A stretch of DNA of 64,000 nucleotides from Vibrio ishigakensis. Lineage in GTDB: Bacteria; Pseudomonadota; Gammaproteobacteria; Enterobacterales; Vibrionaceae. The notes beneath the pieces were generated by a model. It was not told the origin of the DNA and did no database searches. It was given only the letters and a program-made list of their open reading frames with translations. The translations under genes were made by a program, and so were the position numbers. Within the stretch, counting starts at the first letter, position 1. Every line of letters starts with the position of its first letter. Of this stretch, positions 7,742-17,097 are shown piece by piece. The stretch is taken from the NCBI RefSeq assembly GCF_024347675.1, contig NZ_AP024882.1, positions 1 through 64,000 on the forward strand, in the 5' to 3' direction.

Positions 7742-9445
7742 ATGAGAAAAAATGTTTCTTTATCACTAGTCGTGGCTGGGCTTTTATCATCATCAATGGT
7801 GACATTCCCTGCACTGGCTGAGGAAGCCAAGCAACCTAAACTTGTCCTGCAGATCACCGTGGATGGCTTACGTGGTGACCTGCTTGAGCGCTATAAGCAT
7901 AACTTTGGTGAGGGCGGCTTTCGCTACCTAATGGATGAGGGCACCTATTACACCAATGCTAACTATGAGCACGGTAATACCGAGACCATAGTGGGACACG
8001 TTTCACTTGCAACCGGTGCGCCACCAGCCGTGCACGGAATGGTTGGTAACGTTTGGTATGACCGAAGCCTTGAGCGCTTGGTGTATAACGTGGAAGACGG
8101 CAACTACAGTATGCTTACTAGCGGTGCTGGCGTTGACCAATCCACTGAGATAGACCCAACTCAGCGCACCGCAAAACAAGATGGTCGCTCTCCAAACCCT
8201 ATCCTAGTCTCTACCTTTAGTGATGAGTTAACCGTCTCAAACAGCGGGAAATCCAAGGTGTTTTCTGTATCGGTAAAAGACCGTGGTGCTATTTCACTTG
8301 CTGGTCACACAGGTAAAGCGTTTTGGTTTTCAAAGGCGACCTCTGAGTTTGTCACCAGTGATTATTACTATTCGGAATACCCAATCTGGGTAAACCGCTG
8401 GAATGAGAAGAAGATACCCGCTCGCTACTCAAAGCAGCGCTGGGATCTCTCGCTTCCTCGAGATCAATACACCTTGGAAGAGGTATCTCAGGATCAGAAG
8501 TTCGACCTAGCCGGTTTCCAACGCACCTTCCCACACCCTTATGGACCAGCAAGCTATCAATATTACTCGACTATGCTAACCGTTAGTCCCGCTGGTGACG
8601 AGATCACCGCCGATTTTGCCAGCATCTTGCTTCAGCAAGAGCAACTAGGTAAAGGGGAGGTTACGGATTATCTTGCGGTAAGCTTCTCGTCCAACGACTA
8701 CGTTCTTCACCTTTACGGCCCTTCGAGCCTAGAGGCGGAAGATAACTTGATTCGACTGGACCGAACCTTAGCCAAAATGTTTGAAGAGATCGAGCACCAT
8801 GTGGGTCTAGACAACACCTTGATAGTCCTCTCGGCAGACCATGGCGCGCCCGAAGCCTCACCAGTGGCGGCCTCTCTTGGCTTAAGACAAGCAGCCTATT
8901 TCCAGAAAGAAACCTTGATGACAGATGCTCTAGTGGCTCGTTTGAAGTCAGAGTTTGGTGTCGATGAAAAGATCATCCGTCTTTATGCTCAGCCATATGT
9001 CTATCTAAATCATGAGATGGTGAAGCAGAAGAAAATCGACCTAGCTAAGCTTCAAGACGTTATCGCTGAAGAGGTTACCAAGGTAAGTGGCGTGGCATAT
9101 GCGGTGACCAGTGAAGACATTAAGAATGGTCGCGTGCAACACAACCGAGTTAACGAATTGGTATCCAACAACTACCACCCGCAACGCTCTGGCGATGTGT
9201 ATCTGGTATTTGACCCACGCAGCTATATTAACGATATGGACGGTCTAACGGTCGCTTCGACACACGGCTCGCCGTGGCGCTACGATACTCATGTACCGGT
9301 TATCTTTGCAGGATATGACATTAAAGCTCAGACAGTGCATAGAGCAGTTACCCCGTATGACATTGCTCCTACCCTATCCAATAAACTTGGTATCACCCAA
9401 CCAAGTGGTGCCACAGGTAAGGTGTTGAAAGAGGTCGTAAACTAA
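7742..9445 (+). CDS. Exported PafA-like alkaline phosphatase (type I phosphodiesterase/NPP superfamily)
   Basis: A 567-residue protein with a signal peptide (ALA-E near residue 26). Metal ligands and nucleophile of the alkaline phosphatase superfamily are visible: VDGLRGD (D41), ETIVGH with T82 as nucleophile, SSNDYVLHLYGP, SADHGA and THGSPWRYDTH. The Thr nucleophile and the NDYVLH pattern fit PafA, a calcium-independent phosphomonoesterase of Bacteroidetes, rather than a sulfatase, which would have formylglycine there. The protein contains no cysteine, so it cannot be a Cys-type substrate of the neighbouring maturase. It probably releases phosphate from organic compounds in the periplasm. 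It likely forms an operon with the FGE-like lipoprotein and ends at a terminator. Confidence 0.88.
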   Translation: MRKNVSLSLVVAGLLSSSMVTFPALAEEAKQPKLVLQITVDGLRGDLLERYKHNFGEGGFRYLMDEGTYYTNANYEHGNTETIVGHVSLATGAPPAVHGMVGNVWYDRSLERLVYNVEDGNYSMLTSGAGVDQSTEIDPTQRTAKQDGRSPNPILVSTFSDELTVSNSGKSKVFSVSVKDRGAISLAGHTGKAFWFSKATSEFVTSDYYYSEYPIWVNRWNEKKIPARYSKQRWDLSLPRDQYTLEEVSQDQKFDLAGFQRTFPHPYGPASYQYYSTMLTVSPAGDEITADFASILLQQEQLGKGEVTDYLAVSFSSNDYVLHLYGPSSLEAEDNLIRLDRTLAKMFEEIEHHVGLDNTLIVLSADHGAPEASPVAASLGLRQAAYFQKETLMTDALVARLKSEFGVDEKIIRLYAQPYVYLNHEMVKQKKIDLAKLQDVIAEEVTKVSGVAYAVTSEDIKNGRVQHNRVNELVSNNYHPQRSGDVYLVFDPRSYINDMDGLTVASTHGSPWRYDTHVPVIFAGYDIKAQTVHRAVTPYDIAPTLSNKLGITQPSGATGKVLKEVVN

Positions 9446-9471
9446 CGCGACTCACAAACTTCACTCAGATC

Positions 9472-9498
9472 AAGCCGGCAACTTCGCCGGCTTTTTGT
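9472..9498 (+). terminator. Terminator after the PafA-like gene
   Basis: Stem AAGCCGGC / GCCGGCTT with a 6-base loop, followed by TTTGTT on the plus strand. Confidence 0.85.
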
Positions 9499-9509
9499 TA
9501 ACGGAAGAT

Positions 9510-11498
9510 TTAAGGGTTAATCTCGCCTGCTATCCTAACCTCTGAAACTCCCGACCAATCAGACCAAGCCATATCTTGGTTTCGTACTCTAGCTTTGAGA
9601 TACCAGACCTCACCGTCCTCGAACTGTAAGAAGTGTTCAGGAGCATTTGCTCGCCCTTTTAGCTTGTCGTAATCCGAAATATGGGTCACCTTCTCCAGTC
9701 GAATCTGACCTTCAGTAATATCCTCCAAGTCATGCTCTTCAGACCAAGCAACATGGTCATCCGTATAGATATGGTTCACCCACTTATAGGCCTCATCATT
9801 ACCCACGCGAAGAACACCCTCAAAGTTACTCAGGGTCACAGTAGTTATATCGGCTCCTTCTTGCGAATCTATGATTTGCCCCTCAACCCAAGTAGGGTCG
9901 ACTTCATCATCAGGCTGGTCTCCTTCAAGTGGATATGGAAGTAGGTTTTGCGAGCGCGTTTCATTCCCCCATAGATCAAAGACCTGTTCACGCTCCTCAT
10001 TGAATGTTCTCGACTTAGACAGTCTCCATTGAACTTCGTGAATAGAGTCAGGCTGTGAGTGTGATAGACCTATAGTGTCGCTTCCTGGTCGTACCGTGAT
10101 AGAAGGATCTAGCGTCGGGGATTCAATGATCGACTCAAAAGGAGCAAGTCTGACGACATCTGTGACTTCAAACACATTGTCTAGCTCAGCATACCCACCG
10201 GACTTAGAGATTACCGTACCAGAGTAACGTTGTGACTTTAGCGTGTCCGTACCGTCGACATTGAAAGTAAGGACGTTGAATCCGAACTCTGAACGAGACA
10301 CCTCTATAGTATTGTAGTCCTGAATATCATATAGGTGATGGGCATTATGCATTGGCTCCCGGTAGCCTTGGGAGGTAGAGCTGTTCATCCATAGATGAGG
10401 GGTATCCATAGATTGACCACGGGAGTACGCGTGGGTGTGCCCAAAAAAGTGACCTGAGATTTTACCTGTCGCCTTTGAGTAATTCTCTGTCTCAGCAACG
10501 ATTTCACACGAACCCAGTGACTCTCCAGTAATCCACATTTCAGATAGACAAGGGTGATGCATCATGGAGAACATATAGTCGATATTCTCATCACTCTCTG
10601 TTGCCGACCTCTCATTGCTCATCCAATGGATCTGTTGCTTAAGAACATCACGTTGAAAGTTAGAATGACTATGTGAAATCGGGAAGGAGTCCATACCAAA
10701 CATACGCAGGTTATTGATATCTATCGTATACCAAGTCTCATCATAAGAAGGGTCTCCATTTTTAGGAGTCTCGAAAAAGTGCTTGTACTTGGTTAGATGA
10801 GCATCCTTGGAATAATCATGGTTTCCTGGAACCGTAATTAATGGTACGTACGGCGTTATATTCTTCATCTGTTCGAAAAATTGATCCCGCCAATGCTCAA
10901 AATTATAACCATCGCTCACGATATCCCCGGCGATAGTAATAGCTGTCAGATTTTCCGCACACTGCTCTTTATCATTTTCACAGGCGTATTGAATAATCCC
11001 GCTATTAATTACATCTTCAAGAACACCAAGTGTATCGCCATTTTGTGTATCGCCGATTGCAATAATATTAAACGGCGACTTATCACCCTTTTCATTATAG
11101 GTTTTGAAGAAATACATCTCAGACACAGACTGTTCAGAGCCATTGTCACTAACAACATAGTATTCATACACTGTCTTAGGCTTTAAGCCTTGCAACGTCG
11201 CAGAACGTGTTTCTGAAATAGTAAGATCGATCAAGTCCGCTTCAACAACACTCCATGCGGAATGGGAGCCCTGCTCTCTTACCCATACCTGGGCGGAGTC
11301 CGCCGACGCTTCGAACCTAACTGTCATAGACGTAGGTTGAGGCATCTGAAGATAAGGATGGATCAGAAACTCAATATTGCTCCCTTCAGGAGCAGGATTA
11401 GGTTCACCACTGTGGGAGTCATTGGATGAATCATCGTTACATCCGGACAAAGCTACCAGTAGACCCGCTACGATAGCCGAATATTTTAAAGGCTTCAT
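9510..11498 (-). CDS. Calcineurin-like metallophosphoesterase lipoprotein with purple-acid-phosphatase-type N-domain
   Basis: I choose ATG 11498 (662 residues) because it puts the lipobox ALSGC near residue 20. A GTG at 11573 would add 25 residues ahead of the signal. After a short Asp/Ser linker comes a fibronectin-like domain (HPYLQMPQPTSMTVRFE) as in purple acid phosphatases. The metallophosphoesterase motifs follow in order: GDTQNGD, AGDIVSDG, GNHD, MMHHP and GHTH. A further beta-rich C-terminal region of about 250 residues is unassigned. It probably hydrolyses phosphate esters at the cell surface or in the periplasm. It converges on the PafA-like gene, so two unrelated phosphatases lie side by side. 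Confidence 0.88.
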   Translation of the reverse strand: MKPLKYSAIVAGLLVALSGCNDDSSNDSHSGEPNPAPEGSNIEFLIHPYLQMPQPTSMTVRFEASADSAQVWVREQGSHSAWSVVEADLIDLTISETRSATLQGLKPKTVYEYYVVSDNGSEQSVSEMYFFKTYNEKGDKSPFNIIAIGDTQNGDTLGVLEDVINSGIIQYACENDKEQCAENLTAITIAGDIVSDGYNFEHWRDQFFEQMKNITPYVPLITVPGNHDYSKDAHLTKYKHFFETPKNGDPSYDETWYTIDINNLRMFGMDSFPISHSHSNFQRDVLKQQIHWMSNERSATESDENIDYMFSMMHHPCLSEMWITGESLGSCEIVAETENYSKATGKISGHFFGHTHAYSRGQSMDTPHLWMNSSTSQGYREPMHNAHHLYDIQDYNTIEVSRSEFGFNVLTFNVDGTDTLKSQRYSGTVISKSGGYAELDNVFEVTDVVRLAPFESIIESPTLDPSITVRPGSDTIGLSHSQPDSIHEVQWRLSKSRTFNEEREQVFDLWGNETRSQNLLPYPLEGDQPDDEVDPTWVEGQIIDSQEGADITTVTLSNFEGVLRVGNDEAYKWVNHIYTDDHVAWSEEHDLEDITEGQIRLEKVTHISDYDKLKGRANAPEHFLQFEDGEVWYLKARVRNQDMAWSDWSGVSEVRIAGEINP

Positions 11499-11762
11499 TT
11501 CTTTTAATTTTCCATTAGGTTTGTATTTAGCTTTAAAAAAAGCATTAAGAAATGTAACCAGATGTTTTTTCACTTTAATTGCGCTTTTGTGTTAACTATT
11601 GGAAAAAGCAAAGTGAAATTATTGATGGAGCTTATAGGTTGGAGCTGCGAAAAAACAGAGTTAATTTAATTAAGAGAGCTAAAGTTTTTAAAATATATAA
11701 ATAGCCTTACAAAATATTACTAAGGCTATTAAACCAATTTAGTTCTATGAAAATATAAAAAT

Positions 11763-11782
11763 GCCCCCCTAAACTGGGAGGC
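11763..11782 (-). terminator. Terminator of the LysR gene
   Basis: On the minus strand GCCTCCC and GGGGGGC pair around a 6-base loop with one mismatch and are followed by ATTTTTATATTTT. It lies 20 bases past the LysR stop. The rest of 11574-11802 is AT-rich and holds nothing else I can name. Confidence 0.75.
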
Positions 11783-11802
11783 AAACATCTCTACATTCTG
11801 GT

Positions 11803-12708
11803 TTAAAGAAACACTGTCTTTGCCATGGCAGAGACCTGATTTCTTAGCCAGCGGTGACTGGCATCACTGGTTCGGCTAGGGTGCCATAACATGCAAAGAT
11901 CCTTTTCCACATCTAAGAAAGGTGCGTCTAGAGATTGCACAGGGTGGAAGTCAGCCATACTAGAGAACGTTGAAACTGGGAATAATGCCAAATAATCACT
12001 CTGACAGGTCGCAGCTAGTGCCTCTAAGACACCTGGTGCTCTATAAACGATCTTACGCTTGTTGAGGTAATCGTTGTTATCGCTCGACATCATGGTGCTA
12101 CGACTGCGCCATTGGGATACCGCAATATGTTCTTCGGCTAGGAACTGCTCAGGGGTTATCTCACCGCTCACCCTTGGGTGATCTTTACGTGCAATAACCA
12201 TTAAACGCTCTTTACCAATAACACTGGTTTGCAGTGTAGTGCGCCCTTTTGGCATCACATCGATTACCAAATCATAGCGCTGCAAACGCAAGTCCGACTC
12301 AAGGTCCTCGGTAAATAGTGGATGTACCTCAAGGTCGATGCCTGGGGCATTTGCCTTGATCTGATTAAGCACCTTTGGCATCAGCTCATAGCCAATAGGG
12401 GCTAAACAGGCGATGGAGAAGATGCGCTTTGACACCTTAGGGTCGAATGAGCGAGAAGCGCTCAGTGTTGACGAGAAGTTCTTAAACGCAGTGGAAAGCG
12501 CAGGGTATATGTCCCCAGCAAATGAGGTCGGTGTTACTCCAACAGGGCTGCGATGAAACAAAGGATCGTCATAGATCTCACGAAGGCGCTTAAGCGCCTT
12601 ACTCACCGCAGGTTGGCTTACACCCAGGCGCTGCGCCGCCTTGGACATGCTCTCTTCTTCATAGACAGCAACAAAAAATGGGATCAGGTTAAGTTCGGTA
12701 CTTTTCAT
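11803..12708 (-). CDS. LysR-family regulator at the end of the Bat operon
   Basis: 301 residues from ATG 12708; a GTG three codons earlier is possible. The N-terminal helix-turn-helix (SMSKAAQRLGVSQPAVSKALKRLRE) and the effector domain (about residues 90-300) are standard, and the form resembles the LeuO/NodD-like subgroup. The start lies inside the end of batD, an overlap of about 20 bases, so it is read as the last gene of the MoxR-Bat operon. Such placement suggests that it regulates this operon or the neighbouring phosphatase/maturase genes, but the target is not shown. Confidence 0.9.
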   Translation of the reverse strand: MKSTELNLIPFFVAVYEEESMSKAAQRLGVSQPAVSKALKRLREIYDDPLFHRSPVGVTPTSFAGDIYPALSTAFKNFSSTLSASRSFDPKVSKRIFSIACLAPIGYELMPKVLNQIKANAPGIDLEVHPLFTEDLESDLRLQRYDLVIDVMPKGRTTLQTSVIGKERLMVIARKDHPRVSGEITPEQFLAEEHIAVSQWRSRSTMMSSDNNDYLNKRKIVYRAPGVLEALAATCQSDYLALFPVSTFSSMADFHPVQSLDAPFLDVEKDLCMLWHPSRTSDASHRWLRNQVSAMAKTVFL

Positions 12709-13912
12709 TTTCTTCACGATATTTATGAGAAATCTTAGTTAACTGGGGCAATGCCTTATTGTTATAAAGCATAGAGAAACCAGTCACTTGGCTCAACTTA
12801 ATCCATAAAATCCATGGCCTTACATAGCCTGAGCTGTATTCTTCTAGCTGTATTTCTGCCTCTCTCATCTGCAAGGTGCTGTGCATTTGCTTTAGCCTTG
12901 CGTACAACTGAGTTCGGATTTGAGCCTTATTTCGACTCATCACAGCTTTGTGGAACCGCCACCACAAGGGTGCGGGTCTGTGGCGATAGTAGCGAATCAC
13001 AGCCCATACAGAGGCCATCGAAAAAGTGAGCAAACATACCAATAGTGTCACAGCAAAGCGATATTGCTTCATCCATGAACTAAAGGTGTGTTTGACCTCA
13101 AAGGTTTTTCCTTCAAGGGTCAGAGTTTGCAATCTATCGCTGCTGCTATCCCACCAATTGATGGTGATTTCTGGAAACACCATCTCACCACCCTGTTGCA
13201 ATACATAAGTGACCTCTTCCTCACGACTAGCCAACCATTGCCCACGATTTTGCTTGTCCTCCAATCTAGGTGCACTAGGGTAAACCTGATAGCCTTGCTC
13301 ATGTCCTTGCGGGACATCAAGGGCCGAAGGGATCAAAACTGACAGCGTGTCTTGGACATCTATCTTAATGGTGCGAGTGATGCTGTCTCCCACCTTTAGC
13401 TCCTCACTGGAAGATGACCAAGCCTGCTCAATACTGGCATCGGGACTGCTCACCCACTCACTATCCTCAGTAAGCTGACCGCTCGGGATCTCAGCCTCAA
13501 ACTTGAGGGCTTTGGTGAAGAGTTTCTGCTTAAGGTTGCCATTTTTCTCGGTTGAAACCTGCACCTCAACGGCGACGGGTGGCACTGTAAACTTACCTTG
13601 CTGCTGAGGGTAGAGCGCTACTTCCCAGCGCTGGGTCGACCAAGTTTGACCCTCAATTCTCTGGGTAAAGTTGGTGGCGAGTTGAGACTGCTGTTTTACC
13701 AATACATTCTGTATTTCAGGCAAAGAGATACGGGTTCCTGAAGTAAACCATCTCGGTGTAGCAAGCTCCACATACATGATGATCTGCTCGTTCACCTTGT
13801 AGCTAGAATCGCTCTCTTTTAGCCATGTCTTCATGGTCACCACAGGCTGGCTTGCTACCGCCAAGGAAGAAGAGAACAACGCGAGTATTAGTATAAATAG
13901 ACGTTTCATCAT
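12689..13912 (-). CDS. batD: BatD-type membrane-anchored periplasmic protein
   Basis: A 407-residue protein with a signal peptide (AVA-S near residue 20), beta-rich immunoglobulin-like periplasmic segments, one transmembrane helix around residues 280-300 and a cytoplasmic tail. This is the BatD layout; BatD is a partner of the BatA/B von Willebrand proteins in the MoxR-linked envelope system. The ATG overlaps the stop of the preceding gene (ATGATGA). The function of Bat proteins, first linked to aerotolerance in Bacteroides, remains unsettled; a role in envelope stress or protein assembly is only inferred. Confidence 0.88.
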   Translation of the reverse strand: MMKRLFILILALFSSSLAVASQPVVTMKTWLKESDSSYKVNEQIIMYVELATPRWFTSGTRISLPEIQNVLVKQQSQLATNFTQRIEGQTWSTQRWEVALYPQQQGKFTVPPVAVEVQVSTEKNGNLKQKLFTKALKFEAEIPSGQLTEDSEWVSSPDASIEQAWSSSSEELKVGDSITRTIKIDVQDTLSVLIPSALDVPQGHEQGYQVYPSAPRLEDKQNRGQWLASREEEVTYVLQQGGEMVFPEITINWWDSSSDRLQTLTLEGKTFEVKHTFSSWMKQYRFAVTLLVCLLTFSMASVWAVIRYYRHRPAPLWWRFHKAVMSRNKAQIRTQLYARLKQMHSTLQMREAEIQLEEYSSGYVRPWILWIKLSQVTGFSMLYNNKALPQLTKISHKYREENEKYRT

Positions 13913-15591
13913 TTGCCCTCCTCTGCTTGATATTGTGACTGACGGTATTGAAGCTGAAACTTGGCTCGAAGGAAAAGTTTAGGGTCGGCCTCAACACGCT
14001 TCAGCCACTTGGCCGCAAGCTCTTCACTCCCTAAGATCTCACGGGCATTCAAGGTCTCTTTTTGTAGCATCTCTTGCACTACGTCTTCCTCTGCGCCGTC
14101 GCCGGTTTGCGGTTTATCATCAGGAAGCTCAACCGAGTCCTCCGCGCCGTCTGTGGTTCCTTTCTGACTCTCACTGAGACGATTTACCTCATCTATGATG
14201 CCCTGAAGCACCTTAAGGTTATTTTCAGTGCGCTCCTGTAGTGTTTGATCCAACTCCTGCTCTAGCAACAGCTGATAGAGATTTCGAGCCTTGATGTATT
14301 CGCGCTGTCTAGCGAGAGAGTTAGCTGCATTGAACAGAGCCAGTGGCGAGTCGATGTTTACAAACTGAGCATGAGCGAGCTTGTATTCTCCGGCATAGTA
14401 GTAAGCAATACCGCGGTGCATAGGGTCCTGATAACGCTTGGCGGCTTCTAGATACTGCTGATTATCAAACAGGTACTGCCCTTGCTGATCTCGGGTAAAC
14501 CAAATATCTAGCCATGACTGCCATGCCCTATCCCAGTTAGAGACCTGCTCCAAAGGGGCTTCTTCTGCTACGCTCTTAACCGGCTGTGCCATCACTTGTT
14601 GGGGCATCACTGAACCAACCAGCACAGCACCGACTAAACACCATTGCACTAGCCAACCCTTGCGGAACCAAAGCAGCAATAAAACAGCAATTGGGAATAG
14701 GACGATATACCCCATATCCTGCCAAGGCATTACCGTATCGCCATTAATCTGCATATGGCGCTCAACCCAGGTGTTGATCTGATTGATGTCTTGGTTATCT
14801 ATGGTCACCAGCTGAACTCGCCCAGAAACCTCACTGGCTAACTGCTGTAGTGAATTCAGATCCAGCGGACTATTGGCATTAAATTCAGGATTACCCATGG
14901 CCAATATAAGAAGTTGATTGCTGCCCGAAGCAAAGTACTCACTCATCGCCTCTAGGCTCGACGGTGGCATCCCATCGGTGACCAATAGAACTGTGCTTGC
15001 CTCGCTACCTGATAGCTGTTCATCCAAAAGCTGAATAGCACTTTCTGGACGCTTGCCTTCCACGGGCATAACACCCGGCTCGATGGCATTCAAGAAAGGC
15101 ACAAATACTTGGCTGTCTTTGGTAAGAGGCATAGCAAGGTGTGATGAGCCCGCATAGGCAATCAGCGCGGTTTTACCGCCTTGTCGCAGACTGAGCAGGT
15201 CGCGGATCTTCTGTTTAGCACGGGCCAGTCTATCTGGCGCAACATCCTTTTCCAGCATGGAGCTATTGGCATCGAGCATCACAACCAAAGAGGCCTTGTC
15301 CTCACCAAACGGTGATGGAGCGCGCTGCCAAGTTGGACCTGCACACACCAAAATAGCCAAGCTAGTGACCACAACCAATACTTTCAGGGGCAATTGCTTG
15401 CGCCAGCCTTGATCTTCGATAGTGAGCGCTTTTTTAAGATGCTCCGGCAACTGGTTTTGCCAACCACCCTCAGAGTCATCTTTAAACCTTAGATAGATCA
15501 CCACAGCAAGCGGGACAAAAGCCATTAACCACAGAGGTCTTATGAAATGGAACTGGGTGAAGATCTGCTTCCACAGCATGGTATCAAGCAT
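13909..15591 (-). CDS. batB: BatB/BatC fusion: VWA domain protein with TPR tail
   Basis: 560 residues from ATG 15591, chosen because it follows GGGGAG and overlaps the batA end by 8 bases; an earlier in-frame ATG lies deep inside batA. Two N-terminal helices flank residues 20-90, then comes a von Willebrand A domain whose metal site reads DANSS (D107-S111), with Asn at the second position of the usual DxSxS. A further helix follows near 300. A periplasmic-side region with TPR helices (about 350-480) corresponds to BatC, and the C-terminus is acidic. It probably works with BatA and MoxR at the inner membrane. Confidence 0.88.
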   Translation of the reverse strand: MLDTMLWKQIFTQFHFIRPLWLMAFVPLAVVIYLRFKDDSEGGWQNQLPEHLKKALTIEDQGWRKQLPLKVLVVVTSLAILVCAGPTWQRAPSPFGEDKASLVVMLDANSSMLEKDVAPDRLARAKQKIRDLLSLRQGGKTALIAYAGSSHLAMPLTKDSQVFVPFLNAIEPGVMPVEGKRPESAIQLLDEQLSGSEASTVLLVTDGMPPSSLEAMSEYFASGSNQLLILAMGNPEFNANSPLDLNSLQQLASEVSGRVQLVTIDNQDINQINTWVERHMQINGDTVMPWQDMGYIVLFPIAVLLLLWFRKGWLVQWCLVGAVLVGSVMPQQVMAQPVKSVAEEAPLEQVSNWDRAWQSWLDIWFTRDQQGQYLFDNQQYLEAAKRYQDPMHRGIAYYYAGEYKLAHAQFVNIDSPLALFNAANSLARQREYIKARNLYQLLLEQELDQTLQERTENNLKVLQGIIDEVNRLSESQKGTTDGAEDSVELPDDKPQTGDGAEEDVVQEMLQKETLNAREILGSEELAAKWLKRVEADPKLFLRAKFQLQYRQSQYQAEEGK

Positions 15592-16591
15592 GATGCTTCT
15601 CCCCTTTTCTGCGTTTGATGGTGCTGACACTAAACGCCAGAATGTAGAGCACAACCACCAGCATTAGAGGATAGGCATGCACACTCTCCTTAATACGATA
15701 CTCAGTGCTTTCATACAGGCGTGGCTCTAGCTTGTTTATCTCCTCATAGGCTTTATCAAGCTCAGTTCTATCTAGGGCGTAGAAGGCATTGCCCCCCGTC
15801 TCTTCAGCCACACGATTGATAATGTTCATATCCAGAGCTTGCTCACCCACGGTTTGCGGGTCACCAATGGCTATCATATGAACCTTAACGCCTTTCACCG
15901 CTGCTACTTTAGCGGCGTCGATTGGCTCCACGAAACTGCCAGTATCGTTACCATCGGTCAGCACTATCGCCAGCTTCTCCCTATTCGGGTTTTGCGCTGT
16001 TTCATCGCTATGCTCAAACACCTTGATTGCAAGGCCGATAGCATCACCAAGGTGAGTGCTGGCGCCTGCCATAGCCACATCAGTTTGGTTCAAAAGCTCA
16101 AGCCAAACGCTTTGATCTGCGGTAAATGGGGTTTGTAGAAACGCAGCATCGCCAAACAGAATCAATCCAAGTCGATCCCCCTCACGGGCTTCGACGAACT
16201 CAGCTAGCACCTCTTTCACTGCCTCGATGCGCGACACCTTATCACCATCTGTAGAAGTGAAATCAGGTTCAGCCATAGAACCTGACAGGTCGACAACCAC
16301 CATGATGTCACGCCCCATCAGTTCGCGGGTTTGGGGCTCACCCAGCATCATTGGCTTACACATGGCAAATACTAACAAACACCAAGAAGCAATAAGGATA
16401 AGGCGTTGCCACCAGTTGGCCTTTAACTGGCTTGCACCCGAGGATGGAGTTTCTCCTAATATCTCAACCAGAATTTCAAAAAAAGGCACCTTTACTGCTG
16501 ATTGCTTGGTTCGATAGGCAGGAATAAGAAAATGAACCAACAGAGGCAGTGGTAGCAGCAGGAGCATCCACGGATAGGTTAATTCAAGCAT
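15584..16591 (-). CDS. batA: BatA-type VWA membrane protein
   Basis: 335 residues: an N-terminal double helix (residues 5-25 and 60-80), a von Willebrand A domain with an intact metal site DLSGS (D101, S103, S105) and LTDGNDTG, and a C-terminal helix near 310-325. BatA proteins sit in the inner membrane and are thought to be acted on by MoxR AAA+ ATPases through their VWA domain. The gene overlaps its upstream neighbour by 13 bases and its downstream neighbour by 8, so translation is coupled along the operon. Confidence 0.9.
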   Translation of the reverse strand: MLELTYPWMLLLLPLPLLVHFLIPAYRTKQSAVKVPFFEILVEILGETPSSGASQLKANWWQRLILIASWCLLVFAMCKPMMLGEPQTRELMGRDIMVVVDLSGSMAEPDFTSTDGDKVSRIEAVKEVLAEFVEAREGDRLGLILFGDAAFLQTPFTADQSVWLELLNQTDVAMAGASTHLGDAIGLAIKVFEHSDETAQNPNREKLAIVLTDGNDTGSFVEPIDAAKVAAVKGVKVHMIAIGDPQTVGEQALDMNIINRVAEETGGNAFYALDRTELDKAYEEINKLEPRLYESTEYRIKESVHAYPLMLVVVLYILAFSVSTIKRRKGEKHHA

Positions 16592-17097
16592 GGCTCACTC
16601 CTATGCTCAGAAAGCCAGCTTAAACAATCTTGAGTCAGCTCTGAAAGCTCAGCATCAGACAAGGAATACCCCTTTGATAGCAGCGCCTTAGACCATGCCT
16701 GCCACTTATTCTCAAACCGAAGGTTTTCTTTACTGAATAGATCCAACTGACTTAGGAAGGCGTCACCGATTAGCCTGTTAGAATCACTGGATAGATGTGA
16801 GGTGACGGCTTTCATCACCGTAAACAGGTCTTGGCCATAGTCAAAGCGCTCTTGGTCGGATAAGCCATGACTTAGGGACGCCCGCATATCAGAAACTATC
16901 GCAATCGCTTCGCCTCGATAGCGGTTTTCTCGCCACCGTTTGTTTAAGCGATATAGCCAGAATAGCAATGCAATTCCGGCAATCATACCCAGTACTTGCC
17001 AGCCTATTGTCTGCGGGAAATAGCTGATAGGTTCTGCCACCTGGACATCGCTAATATTTCGAAGAATGTAGGTACTTGGAGGCGTGTGTACAGTCAT
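16579..17097 (-). CDS. DUF4381 single-pass membrane protein
   Basis: 172 residues with one transmembrane helix (about 32-50, GWQVLGMIAGIALLFWLYRL) and a helical cytoplasmic domain. This matches DUF4381, a protein always found between the DUF58 and BatA genes in MoxR operons. It overlaps the DUF58 gene by 4 bases (ATGA) and batA by 13 bases. No enzymatic motif is seen; a bridging role between the VWA proteins is inference. Confidence 0.85.
   Translation of the reverse strand: MTVHTPPSTYILRNISDVQVAEPISYFPQTIGWQVLGMIAGIALLFWLYRLNKRWRENRYRGEAIAIVSDMRASLSHGLSDQERFDYGQDLFTVMKAVTSHLSSDSNRLIGDAFLSQLDLFSKENLRFENKWQAWSKALLSKGYSLSDAELSELTQDCLSWLSEHRSEPCLN

Noticed and set aside
7742..9445. Calling the PafA-like protein a sulfatase because of the adjacent maturase
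   Set aside because: The nucleophile position holds Thr, no Cys is present and the metal-ligand pattern (NDYVLH) is that of PafA-type phosphatases.
11499..11573. GTG start for the metallophosphoesterase
   Set aside because: It would add 25 residues before the lipoprotein signal; ATG 11498 puts the lipobox at the usual distance.
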